Of a stretch of DNA of 64,000 nucleotides, positions 35,660-46,203 are shown piece by piece (within the stretch, counting starts at the first letter, position 1; each line of letters starts with the position of its first letter). Location: positions 1,612,001-1,676,000 of the forward strand of contig OY756143.1 in the NCBI GenBank assembly GCA_963576785.1, in the 5' to 3' direction. The translations under genes were made by a program, and so were the position numbers. The notes beneath the pieces were generated by a model. It did no database searches. It worked only from the letters and a program-made list of their open reading frames with translations, and had not been told where the DNA came from. The stretch comes from Chlorophyllum brunneum (Eukaryota; Basidiomycota; Agaricomycetes; Agaricales; Agaricaceae).

Positions 35660-38437
35660 TCAAACAGCAGCAGCGGCGACGTCGAGGTGCTCCATCGCCA
35701 AGTTCAGAGGATCGGTAGGCAGGAGGTTGTCCGCAATGGCAGACCAGCCTGTGGCGAGACCGCTGACGTTGGCGCCGAAGAAGACCTCTGGACTAGTGCA
35801 AGCAGCAACAGCACGACGCATGTGGCTGGTCAAGAATGTCGATCCAACTTGGTACGCCGCTAGGACAGTGTAGGCTCTCAGTAAAGTGCGCACTCAGGAC
35901 GGGTATGACAGGCGTACAGTTCATCCAACCGAAACCTTCCCGAGGGACCATTTTGAAGTCAATACCTTGGTTACCGTATTCGGCGTCGACGAGGTGGGAG
36001 AGCTTGACTGCGTCAAACTGATGGACGTCAGTCCAGATAAAAAGTTCAGTTTATGAGAGAATCAACCTTCTCTGGGACAACACCATTAAAGTCGACAAAG
36101 GCTGTCGTCATCATGTAAAGGAAGCGGTAAGCCAAACGCTGGGCTTCTTCAAGGTATCCATAGCGCTCAAGTCCCACCCAAATCATAATTTGGTGGGGAG
36201 GCCTTATAAACCATTAGTACAGGCCGATGAAGTAGATTTTCACTCATACCAGGCATATCTAAGCGACAGTCAGCATCTCATAAACCTCGGAAGATGTTAA
36301 AATCGTACGGGTAGTCCCATTGTCGATTTGGTCTATCAAGCGAAACCTTTCCACGGGACTCCTCAGTACCGGAAACGACACCACCAATAACCTCAAACTT
36401 TTTGAGTGATTGCGTACTTGAACGGCAAAGTCAGCGGCAAGACCCATTTGAATGACAAAACAATTAACACCTACACGAGCTGCCAGCACTGTTCTTCACT
36501 GGCACAGCCAGCCCAAAGTGGCCAGAACGACGTTACCGACTCATACAAAATCTGCTGTTCCTTGACGGTATCATAGTCAAAGTATAATGCTTTGCTCTCG
36601 TTCCACAAGTACTTGTCAATCTGGTGGCGCCTAAACTCCGCCCTCTCAAACCACTCATTGCTATTCTGCGAACGACTTTTCGAACTTTCCCTACGAGGAT
36701 TGGTATATGTCTCGGGACTTGGCGGGAAAGGTGCAAGCGGGAAATCTTCCTCGAGCTCGAGCTCATCATCAAATACCTCCCGGATCGCAGTCCCGATATC
36801 GATTTCGTACTTGTAGATGAGTGACTGCAAGTCAATCGTTGCAAGGTTGGCGCAACGCTTCTCGAATCGGTAGGTAGTATCATGGCCAGACTCGCGAACG
36901 GCGCGGTCGTGCAGGAAATATTCGTCCAATTCAGGCTCCTTGAGGATTCCATCGTTATACTTCTCACTGAACTCCAACACCGAGATGCCATGTTTCGCAG
37001 CATAGGGCTCTAGAATGTGGGTGAAATGAGTGGCCTCCGTCTCGGGCGGGATACCAAGGCCATCGGGGCGGTACCTTGAGAGACCAGTCTTCGGGTCCAT
37101 GCGGGGTTCCGCGACCCATATCGTGTGATATTCCTTGATAGCCGCTTGAATAGCGCGCTTGAGCCACGCGCGGTTTTCGTCCACGTCTGAGCGGTCCAGC
37201 TGGTTGTAGATCTGGAGTGCCATATCCGTGAGGAAAGGCGGTTGGGTGCGGCATAGGTAGTAGCTCCGGCTTCCGTTGAGAATCTTGCCATAGTGCTTGA
37301 TTTCAAAGATAAAGTGGTCCACCATACCCTTAGCCATATTAACTTGGCCATCGACGAGCAACCCAAGAGCAATGAAATATGAGTCCCAGTTGTAGAGCTA
37401 CGACGAGTAAAATGAGCATTTAACTAGTATCCAATCAAAATGACAAGATACTTACCTCATTGAAACGTGCTCCGGGAACAATAAATGGGATACCCTTCAG
37501 CGTCTTTCCACCGTGACCATCATCCACCTCATTCATTGCCAGGGCCAAAAGACCAGGCTTTCCATTCAAACTCTTAACAAACGCGGGGTCATCTGGCTTT
37601 GGTGGCAGGACCTGGACATCAAGGTTCATGTGGGGCTTCTCCCTAGCGACCTTCCTGTAATATTCGGCCATCGCTGGCTCACCATGGGGAACATAAATGC
37701 GGGGGTTGACGCGCCCGGTCCTATTCTTAGGATCAGCGGTAATGATTTCAAGACCATCACCGTCGATACGGCGAGTAAGGGAGTGCCAGAATGAATGCTT
37801 AATCATTCTGGACAACCGATCAACCGGGTTTTCTGTCAACCGAGCTTCGTCAAGGATGATACGCTTCCTGTTGTGGTCTCGTGCAAGGGCAAGCTCCTGC
37901 AAGAGATTAGATAGCATGTATGTCCCCTTTTAAAATGCATGAATGTCTATGAGCACCCCAATTCACTACGGAGTGCTTACACGAATGTCAAAAGTCTTGA
38001 AGCCATTGCTCGTAGCAGTTCCAAGGGCCATCATTTTAGGACCCGCGTCGGTGACGCTGATCTGGAAATCGCCATCAGTGTCCTCCTGCTCGAGGACGAC
38101 GCGGATAGTCTCCTCGACGTCAATGAGGAAACGCCTGGGAGGGGCAGTGACACTCTTTTCGTCATGCGACATGCGTCGAGACCGCGTGTGTATATCCTCC
38201 TCAAACGCAGGCACTCTCCGGGGATTGTATCCGTGAAGGTATGACTGAAGAGCAGAAGTTGATACATCAGTGAGATGTGGATGAAACCATGAAGGAAGAA
38301 CTTACATGACTGTACGTCCTAGAACGAGAATGGGACTCGCTTGCACCATAATACGTAGCAGCATCGGTGTTGACCGGACGATGCCCGTGGTCGTCAACAA
38401 AGGTGACACTTGGAGGGTGGGTAACAGTAGGGGCCAT
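35660..38437 (-). CDS. NTH1: Neutral trehalase, Ca2+/PKA-regulated type
   Basis: Cytosolic GH37 alpha,alpha-trehalase that hydrolyses trehalose to two glucoses during recovery from stress or dormancy. Nine exons: 38437-38306, 38244-37981, 37926-37456, 37397-36475, 36416-36309, 36258-36250 (9 nt), 36202-36067, 36017-35918, 35859-35660; 780 residues. Trehalase signature 1 is split by intron 3 (PGARFNE / LYNWDSYF). Signature 2 is QWDYPYAWPP and depends on the 9-nt exon. Upstream is an EF-like calcium loop, [12 protein letters not shown], and a PKA consensus RRMS with its Ser near residue 70, plus SRSRTYS before it; these match the 14-3-3-activated regulation known for yeast Nth1. An AGGGG stress-element-like motif lies about 70 bases upstream of the ATG. 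Confidence 0.95.
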
Positions 38438-39563
38438 TGGATACGCAAGAAGCTAGAGGTATTAGGCCAAGCAGTTTAAGTGGTATGTATGGTAGGTAAG
38501 GTGAGCCAGGGGGTATCAATGTGGTTCAGGTTAAATGAGGTTATTTGTTCGGATGTGGTCTGTATGCGATCTATTATACGCGCCTACGGGCCGATCCTTC
38601 TCCACACGTGCCTCGTTTGTCTTCGCGCTCGTCGTTTGTGGCGATGGACCCAACCAAAAAGGTCGTATATGCAGGGCTGAATAGTTACCCTGAGTAGAGA
38701 TAGTTAATTGCAGCCAAACACATGAGCTTCGCCAGGCAATACTCACAAGTCCAAGGAGGATGTTGCCTAGGTATGTTTAGGTGGCGGGTGGGAGAAAGAA
38801 ATGAGCAAAGTGCCTTAATTATAAGTAGGCAAGGGAAAAAGCTGGGATCAGACCGACATGTCACTTCGCGTCGCGCGAGTTCTCCCCGGACGAGTTGCCA
38901 ATTATATCCAAGATTGCTCTCTCGTTACTCGGAGACTGTTGGGCTCTTTTGCTCAATACCCTTCGGAGATACGGATACACGCTGTTCATATGGCCTTCGA
39001 AACTTGTCTCCCTAGCTTGGGACTCAATGATGTGCAAAACCTCCCGGACGGATGGCCCCTGATAGGTTGCATTTCTCCGGAGCCTATGTATTACCAGTCT
39101 AGCAGTCGTGGGTTCATTATAGATGCCACTCGCACCGGCAGCAAAACATTACATACAAATCACTAAACATTCCCTCCAAGAAACTAGAAACACAAAGGAC
39201 ATGTTGACCAAGTACTTGAAGTTATCAACACTGAGGTACAGGATCCGTTCAACTGTGAGCCGATGTTGAAACTTGAGAACTTAGACCAGTAAATCCGAGA
39301 TGCAAGATAAAGTCACTTTGAAAGTAGTGTAATTGGTGAATGTTATATGCATCAGCTTGCATGCCTCTAACAGAGATCCCAACTCATCTACATTCAGAGG
39401 TCGACATTTAACATCATGGGTTTCTGAATGTTCGCCAATATATGGGATAACCAATTTGGGTGACCACTCACATGCTCACACATCAGGTTCATCCAGATCT
39501 GCGTCGGTTCTATTGCATTTCGCAAGGAATAATGTCATGAGTGAACTCTTCATCAGATTTTGA
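38438..39563. other. Intergenic, trehalase promoter region
   Basis: 1.1 kb between the trehalase start and the nucleoporin remnant. It contains an AGGGG motif near 38507 that may act as a stress-response element for NTH1; a single 5-bp match is weak. No gene is seen. Confidence 0.5.
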
Positions 39564-39870
39564 CAAAGAGTGTGTCTGGGAACAGCTCCAACCCAAATCT
39601 TCTGCTCGGTGGTAAACCAACAACCACAATCTTTGGAGATACCACACCCCAAATCAACAGTCTGCATCCGGAGGTCTGTTTGGAAACACTTCTACAACCC
39701 AGCCCACAACTGGGGGGAGTATTTTTGGAAGTACTAGTGCCCGACAACAGCAACAACAACCCGTAACTGGTGAGAACACCTTTGGACCGACCACCCAAAA
39801 ACCTGCACAGCCAGCAGGCAAACATTGCTGTCGGGGGGGTACAGGCAAGCAGCAACGGGCTGAGACATCA
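39564..39870 (+). pseudogene. Detached FG-repeat exon remnant of the nucleoporin gene
   Basis: The translation shows FG-type repeats: TTTIFGDTTPQ in one frame, then SGGLFGNTS, GGSIFGSTS and ENTFGPTTQ in the next frame. A one-base shift near 39655 separates the two frames. The second frame runs into the LTR at 39871 as ..RAETS and, if the LTR and one target-site copy are removed, continues as TSIFGN in the same frame as the downstream FG exon. No initiating ATG is seen upstream. This is therefore the 5' part of the nucleoporin repeat exon, cut off by an insertion and carrying its own frameshift. Confidence 0.7.
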
Positions 39871-40098
39871 TGTTGTAACAAGGGGCAGGGATCCAGAATG
39901 AGAGAAAACACACTCGGTATATAAAATATAAAATCTTCCTAGAGTGAGAGAAATCACAATAACAGACCAATAGTATACTCACTCAGTACTACAAAACGAG
40001 ACTCAGATGCTTGAAAATAAACATGGTCACATGACACATTATGTAACGAACGTGAAGTGGAGGATGTACAAAGTCCAAGAAATGGTATATACACAACA
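39871..40098 (+). mobile_element. Probable solo LTR (228 bp) inside the FG exon
   Basis: The segment starts TGTTGT and ends ACAACA, the inverted TG...CA ends of LTR retroelements. It contains a TATA-like box (GGTATATAAAATATAAA) near 39918 and a possible AATAAA-type signal near 40016, both on the plus strand. It is AT-rich and has stops in all frames, unlike its surroundings. The five flanking bases are CATCA on the left and CGTCG on the right, which differ only by two CpG-to-CpA transitions, so a 5-bp target duplication is plausible. Removing it with one flank copy rejoins an open FG-repeat frame exactly. No internal retroelement genes are nearby, hence a solo LTR. Confidence 0.65.
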
Positions 40099-40115
40099 CG
40101 TCGATCTTTGGGAAC

Positions 40116-41562
40116 ATGAACACCAATACGAATCAGCCTCAAACAGGAACGACATCATTGTTCGGAAACACGGGCGCAACAAACCCACAGACGGGTACAA
40201 CGTCGTTATTTGGGAACACAGGAGCGGGTACTCAACAGTCTGGTGGGACATCCTCGTTTGGCAGCACAGGAACAGGGCAGCAGACAGGATCATCACTATT
40301 TGGCAATACAAGCACAATGAACCAGCCACAAACTGGCTCTACGCTGTTTGGAAACACCAATACAGGCACGTCGAATTTCTTTGGGAGCACGAACCAGCAG
40401 CAGCAACAACAACAACAACAGCAACATCCCCTGTTTGGTTCCGCGACGCAACCCGCTCAGTCGACTAGTGGGTTTGCTACAGGTTCGTTGTTTGGTAGAC
40501 CTGCGACCAGGTACGAGTCTCAGCCTTGTCCCATGTATGAGTACGCTGTTGATATCATGACCAGTATTGGTCAATCAACTTTTAGCCAGCCTTCATCGCA
40601 AAACCAACAAGTACAAACCGGGCCATTTACTTTCACAAAGTCTACCAAGTTCAACGATCTACCCGACAATGTCAAACAGCTTCTGGAAATGATTGAGTAT
40701 GCCACCACTTCTCTTCGCATTCATATCTTACCGAACCCTACCACAAATAGCACTCACATCCAAGGTCGTGTGCAGATCGGCAAGGACCTACACCAGCGGA
40801 AACTCGGCGAAGAACCTACAAAGGGACAAGAAATGATCAAGCAAATGCAAAAGGTATTGGGTCGTGGCTTTGTTGCCTGCTTCTATGTTGAAATTGATCG
40901 TGTCAGGATCTTCTCAATACGTCAAACGTCATCCGGAACGATCTTCGTCACACGGAAGACCTGAAGACAAAAGTCGATCAGGCAATGGAAGACACTATTG
41001 TCGCGACTCGGATTATCGACGCTTTCCGCAACCCTCAAAGCGGAACAACGTACCTCAAGGATCATTCAGGTTTTCCATTAGAGTGCGTTCAGTTAGTTGG
41101 TGGTTGGTTCATTTCTAAAACCAGAACAGATTTTTCCAACGTGTCACTCAGCAGATGGTCGAACGGCTGACTTGGTACAAAGCTACGATTGAGGTACGCT
41201 CTCTTTCATGTCTTCGGCATCAATATTGAGCTGATGGACATAGTAGCAAATCGAACGGAGGCTCTCCTCTTCGGCCAGTCAAGTTCAAACCCCTCAAAGT
41301 ACGCATTCTACACTACTTTGCATCCCTTTTGCATTAATTTTGCATTGTAGGTATCGCTGCAACTTTGCAAGCCCAAAATGCTACTTTCCTTGCCCTAGCC
41401 AGCAAAACAGCTGCACTAGAAGCAGAACTCCAGAAGGTCAAGGCTCTGTATACGCAATTGTGGCGAGCGAAGACCGGAAGTGTGAGAGATCCGTTCAACG
41501 ACGGAGAACGAGTGGCAGAAAGCCCTAGTGATTTCGGCTTCGGAGGTTTGGCCGTCAAATAG
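40116..41562 (+). CDS. NUP49: FG nucleoporin, Nup49/Nup58-like
   Basis: Central-channel nucleoporin: FG repeats bind transport receptors and the coiled coil docks in the Nsp1/Nup62 complex. Six exons from the first ATG after the LTR: 40116-40696, 40751-40853, 40907-41082, 41130-41193, 41247-41298, 41351-41562; 395 residues. About six SLFGN/TLFGN repeats and a Gln run come first. The conserved helical region follows: FNDLPDNVKQLLE, IQGRVQIGKDLHQRKLGEEPTKGQEMI, ATRIIDAFRNPQ, QMVERLTWYKATIEQIERRL and ALEAELQKVKALYTQLWRAK. All five C-terminal introns are intact and in phase, so this half is not decayed. The original N-terminus lies beyond the LTR and has a frameshift, so the present product is probably N-terminally shortened, started from or near the LTR, or the locus is becoming a pseudogene. 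Confidence 0.8.
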
Positions 41563-41941
41563 TTCTACCACCGAGTATTGTTCCGAATGATCAATTTGGG
41601 AGTATTCCGGCCCTTCCTTTGGTATCTGCCGCCCTTATCACCGTCATGAGAATAATTACAATGTGTAGCTGTGGCGGTTAACATATAACACAGCGTCTAT
41701 GCTACTTGCCCACTGGACATTCTAGAATGCGATTGATCAGCATTATCCCCACTGTGATATCGAATTCAGTCATCCCTGCGCGAGGTGCATTGCCGCTGTA
41801 GGTACAAATGATCAGCATCTGGGCAAGCGCTTGATGAGGGATGTTAACATAAACGCTCTGCATCACCTTGTCAACCCGAGCCCAAACGTTCAACGTTCAA
41901 CGCTCAGCCCCTCTCCCACGAAATTCCAACATAGGACAATC

Positions 41942-43423
41942 ATGGCCTACCAGCAACCAGTCTACCAGCAGCCTACCACACCGCAACCAAATGGGATATA
42001 CCATTATCCAGCGCCTGACTCTCAGCAAACGATTGTCGCGGGACAGGATGTAGTTTCTGGGGATCAATACAGATATGCCCTACAGAACTTCGTGCGCGCA
42101 CTCCTGGGATGACATTGATACCCTTGAAGCTGATCGGTGCCCATTAGCGTATTGCACACGAAAAAGTCGAACAGCAGAGGTCGCAACTCGAGGAACAGGA
42201 ACGACAGGTAGCTCAATTGCGAGCACGGATTGCTTTGTTGGAAGGGGGGACGGGACTACAGGTTCAAGGACCAGGAGGCAATACAATTGATGACTTTTCG
42301 ATAAAAGTATGTCATTGACACCCGCTCAGTTGGCTTTACCACGCTGACATACGCTATGCCCTCCCGAATAGAACGCCGCTTCGCAACTCGACAAGCTGAT
42401 CAATCGCTGGGCAGCAGATATTATTCGGAACCCCCCTGCCCCACTTCGTGATATCTGCGCAGCGATTCTGAGAGATGTGTCATCTGCCACCGGCCTGGAG
42501 ATAGATAATGTCGAAGGCACACCCATGCAGATCCAAGCTTACCTCCGTCATGCCATAGCAGAAGTGATATCGGAAGGAATAATCAACTGCCTTATCGTGA
42601 CCAACTCAAGCGAGGCGAATGTTCAGCTCACGCGAATCCATGAACACATATTCGCCCGTGAGTCAAGGTCCTTTTTTTGATTGTGATTGTAATAATCTCA
42701 GCTCAACAACGACTCCAATCCGCGCGCCCTCTTCGACCTCATCGAATGTAATATACCGCTTGCACGGTCGGCACTTCGCCTTTGCTCACCATCGATCTCT
42801 GGAATGCTTGTCACTACGGCCACATTACCCAGGTGACCCTACGGTTGCTAGTGTCTGGCGGCGCCAAACATTTTCTGCCGCAGTACAATCTTGCACACCC
42901 GAAATGACAGCGAGTATTGTCTATGAACACATCCCAGAACTCATGCACGTCCTCAACGGAGCTCTGCCCATTTCTGGTGGGATATCCATCCTCGAGTCCG
43001 CATACGCTTTCTCTCGAATGCTGCACGGCTCCGGCTCAAGCTCGGGGGACGCCTTCTATCGTGCATTCGTCCCTGAGTTAGGGAGTACGTTGTATCCGAG
43101 GCAGATCGAGCTCGTGAAAAGGTGTATGAAGAGTGAACGTGGAGAACTTGACCGCACTGGAGCTACCATCTTTCCTGGCTTGGTTAAAGTCAGCCGAGGA
43201 CTTCAGCAGCCGAATGGGCAGATGGGGGATAATCTGCAGGTGCGTCGTAAGGATCTGGCGAAACCCCCCGAGTACCTTTACTAACGTCAAACTACTATAG
43301 ACTGTAGTGAGAAGGGCTCAAGTGATCTGCGAGTGCGCTTTGGGAGGGAGCGTATCTTTTCCATCTCAGCCGATGCTCTTGAATGAAGTGCCTGCCATGT
43401 CATTTGCTCCCTTGCCAATATAA
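41942..43423 (+). CDS. Unrecognised coiled-coil protein
   Basis: Five exons: 41942-42091, 42148-42306, 42372-42657, 42833-43239, 43301-43423; 374 residues. The N-terminus is Gln/Pro/Tyr-rich (MAYQQPVYQQPTTPQ). It is followed by a clear coiled coil (EQQRSQLEEQERQVAQLRARIALLEG) and two helical segments (LDKLINRWAADIIRNPP and the block around VWRRQTFSAAVQSC). I do not recognise the family. Intron 3 is unusually long (175 nt) and contains a 43-codon stretch, 42702-42830, that reads like real protein (NPRALFDLIECNIPLARSAL) but is out of phase with both neighbours. This suggests an alternative exon or a one-base lesion in this copy. All other joins are canonical. Confidence 0.7.
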
Positions 43424-44429
43424 GCCAGGGAATCTGGGGATACTGCCTTATTTCTGGCTCGTGAACAAACTGTATATTTACTGCCTCCAGGTGCCCAGAC
43501 CTTTTGAGCCCTATCCAAACGTTCAAGATGGTTCGAAGACCACTCGACAAGCTCGTCTCCTCCAATGTCATTTGTGGTAAAACTCAACACGACACATTAC
43601 AATCACAATGCTCAACACAGGGTCACAAGACGGGGCTTTTGGTCGGTCCCACGCCAAGCACACTCTCGATGCCGCCTCTACACAATCAATCAGATATATG
43701 GACTACTTGTAAGGGTAGAGTCCTGCTCTCCTCTCTCCTCTCTGCGACTCCAGAACCTTGCCGTTCGACGCTCTTGGTTGTCACACTTCTACATATTCGA
43801 CATGAGGTTGTGTACTTTGGTCGTGGCTGATACTGGACCTCCCAGATGGCTTTATCTGTGAATCGTACATCTTCTAATTGACCACGCTTCCGGAAATAAA
43901 CATCCCTGAATGTTTCTCCTTATTAACGGTAGCTCAGCATCACTTTCATCGTAGGTGACTGATCTGCAAACACAAAAACATGCCAAGGCAGCCCAACCCG
44001 CAGCAGTAGTCGCTTGGTCCACAACCATACTCAGGCTTAGCGTCGTTGTACCGTCTCTTTCGTTCCTCTCGCCGGTGGATGCTGCGGTCTATATTCAACA
44101 CGACCACCCTGTTGATCATTTCTGCTTTCTGCAGGAACAAGTTTGAATAGGCCAATGCTAGATATATCATATCGATCTACAACCATAATCTCACTTCCGT
44201 AGAGACAAAAACAGGTTATCGTTGTTGGCCTGGAGCTACAACCTCGATTCTATTAGGGGCATAATGAGAAGAATTTGGAAATCAACTGCACAACATGTCA
44301 CCTCCCTGGCACGAAAAAAAAAAAACAGGACCTATGCACAGCCTACACAATGTTAGGTACAATGAAAAATAACACGGCCTTGACAAGCAAGGTGATAACG
44401 TCAAGTCAGATTTACCTGTTAGTGCCAAT
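43424..44429. other. Intergenic, no supported gene
   Basis: 1 kb with only short open frames, including one of 108 codons without protein character. An A12 run lies at 44314-44325. The duplicated F-box block begins at 44430. Confidence 0.5.
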
Positions 44430-44526
44430 GGGGACCTTTGATACATTCTGTACAGTGACAGGTTCACAGAATACGGTGTAGTGGCTGACCACAAATTCCA
44501 CCGCGAAGGTCACTGGATGGATGTTC

Positions 44527-45444
44527 ATGGATTCTGAAGAACAGGTCAGTTGGTTGAAGCGAATTTTACATAGGCCTAGCTAACAACCATGCGGGATCTG
44601 TCGATATCCCAGTTTACAGAGGATATTTCCGGGGCGCTCCATGGAAAAGACCTTTGGGATTCAGAAGACAGTGAAGACTATGAGGACTACTATGAGCCCG
44701 ACTATGATGCAAGCAAAGCCAGCCGTGAAAAGTGGGCAGTGCCGTCTGCGAGGGTAAAGAAGAGTCTCAACTATTCAGCTGAGGATATCGAGGCGTTAAA
44801 CGACTATGTCCTTGTATGTCCTTGTGAATTGACTCAAGATGGCACAATCGTACCCAAAAAACATAGCGGTAAGCCAATGGTTAATGATAATAACAATAAC
44901 AATAATGTGTTGATTTGCAGAACTGAAAGCTTTCAACGAAAAGACGGTGGTATACATATATGACGTCTGCCGAGGAGAGCAGCCTGAGAACGGGATCTAC
45001 ATAAGCTATCAAGGGAGTCAAGAGAGTGAATACGAGGGCGTAGGGCGAGAAAGCTTTCTTATCAACTTTTCCGCATTTATCATCATGCAGCGTCTCATCC
45101 CTGAGATGAAAGCACATGTTTTCTACAAGCTTGTACTCGCGGTTGGTGGTCGTTATCGCTGTGCGGTATTTCCGAGTGTGGACTATGGCCCTGTCGCCCG
45201 GACCCACGAACAAGATGTGCGGTGGAGAAGGATCGGGGAGATTGAGGAAACAGATGAAGTTGATGAAATTGAAGGACAGAAGTGGTGGTTGAGCCTCCTG
45301 ACGCAGGAAGGAAAGTCTGATAAAGAGATTCTCCGAGATGCCTGGATGGGAAGAGGGAATATGTGGGTTTACAAGCATCCTGGTCTGTTTCCTATTAAGG
45401 AGGCCGCCAGGCTGGACCACACCGGTTCATTCTGTCATGGTTGA
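44527..45444 (+). CDS. Lineage-specific protein of the duplicated F-box locus
   Basis: Three exons: 44527-44544 (MDSEEQ), 44613-44868 and 44921-45444; 265 residues. An in-frame ATG two codons earlier (44521) is possible, but the duplicate at 10.6 kb has only the inner one. No known domain is recognised. Visible features are an acidic N-terminal stretch (DSEDSEDYEDYYEPDYD), GRESFLINFSAFIIMQRLIPEM and KWWLSLLTQEGKSDKEIL near the end. The stop codon overlaps the ATG of the next open frame, which codes an F-box. Either these are two genes, or one gene joined by a splice I cannot identify, or the locus carries a frameshift. The copy at 10597-11550 contains the same order of parts. Confidence 0.6.
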
Positions 45445-45889
45445 ATTGGACCATGTGTCTCAGTCTGGAGTCTCCAGGTCGGCCGCTCTCCTGGATCTTC
45501 CACCTGAACTAGTGGAAATGATTCTTGAGAATCTCCCACCCGAGGATGTATTGCATTTTGTCTGGTGCTCAAGTTCGGTGTATCGACGTTTCCGTATGTG
45601 CATTGACAAGTGCGTTTACTCGTGGATTCAGCGGGAGCGGCCGTGGTACTTACCTGTTCGTCCTATTCAATGTACAAACGGGGATGAGGAAATTGTGCGT
45701 TGGCAACAGGAGTGGCAAAGATACGCAGGCTTGGATGTTGAACACGATTCTCGGACGGGTATACAGTGGCTTGCATATCACTCTGCTTGCAAGAGGTCTC
45801 CGAGTATGAGAAGTAGGGAACGGATATGGGGTATCGTAATGCAGATCAAAGGTTTATTGGAAGGTAGTCGGGTACTGTCGGATTCGTAG
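45434..45889 (+). CDS. F-box protein (short)
   Basis: A single open frame of 151 residues whose ATG (45434) overlaps the stop of the preceding frame by 11 bases. Residues 17-45 form a standard F-box: LLDLPPELVEMILENLPPED followed by VLHFVWCSSSVYRRF. F-boxes bind Skp1 in SCF ubiquitin ligases. The remaining 100 residues (WIQRERPWYLPVRP, VRWQQEWQRYAG) have no repeats such as WD40 or LRR that would choose substrates. It may be a separate short gene or the 3' part of the upstream frame. The decayed copy has the same F-box with deletions. Confidence 0.6.
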   Translation, partial: VMVELDHVSQSGVSRSAALLDLPPELVEMILENLPPEDVLHFVWCSSSVYRRFRMCIDKCVYSWIQRERPWYLPVRPIQCTNGDEEIVRWQQEWQRYAGLDVEHDSRTGIQWLAYHSACKRSPSMRSRERIWGIVMQIKGLLEGSRVLSDS

Positions 45890-46203
45890 ACGGAGTTCCA
45901 CTTTACCTCTGTCAAATCCCTGCGACCTAAGTGCATACTTGCAAGTGACCCTGTGCTCTTCAACTCGTGCATTCCTGGACTGGGCTGATCTGCTTCTAGC
46001 GATGGTAGTGTCGGAACTAGTAGCTGGGGTGGACTGCTATGTGCGATAGAGTTTATTAAAGTTCCTGAATGTAACTTGTGTCTTGATATCCATGCAAACC
46101 ACCCGGAGTAGTTCATGTCTATTAGAACTGTGTCCGGGTATTAACACTGTCACTCGAGATTATTTTAGGAGCTGGCTGTCTAAATCTATCAGGGTAATAG
46201 TGA
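45890..46203. other. Convergent 3' regions, no gene
   Basis: 314 bases between the F-box stop and the MIC60 stop. Nothing coding is seen. Confidence 0.6.
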
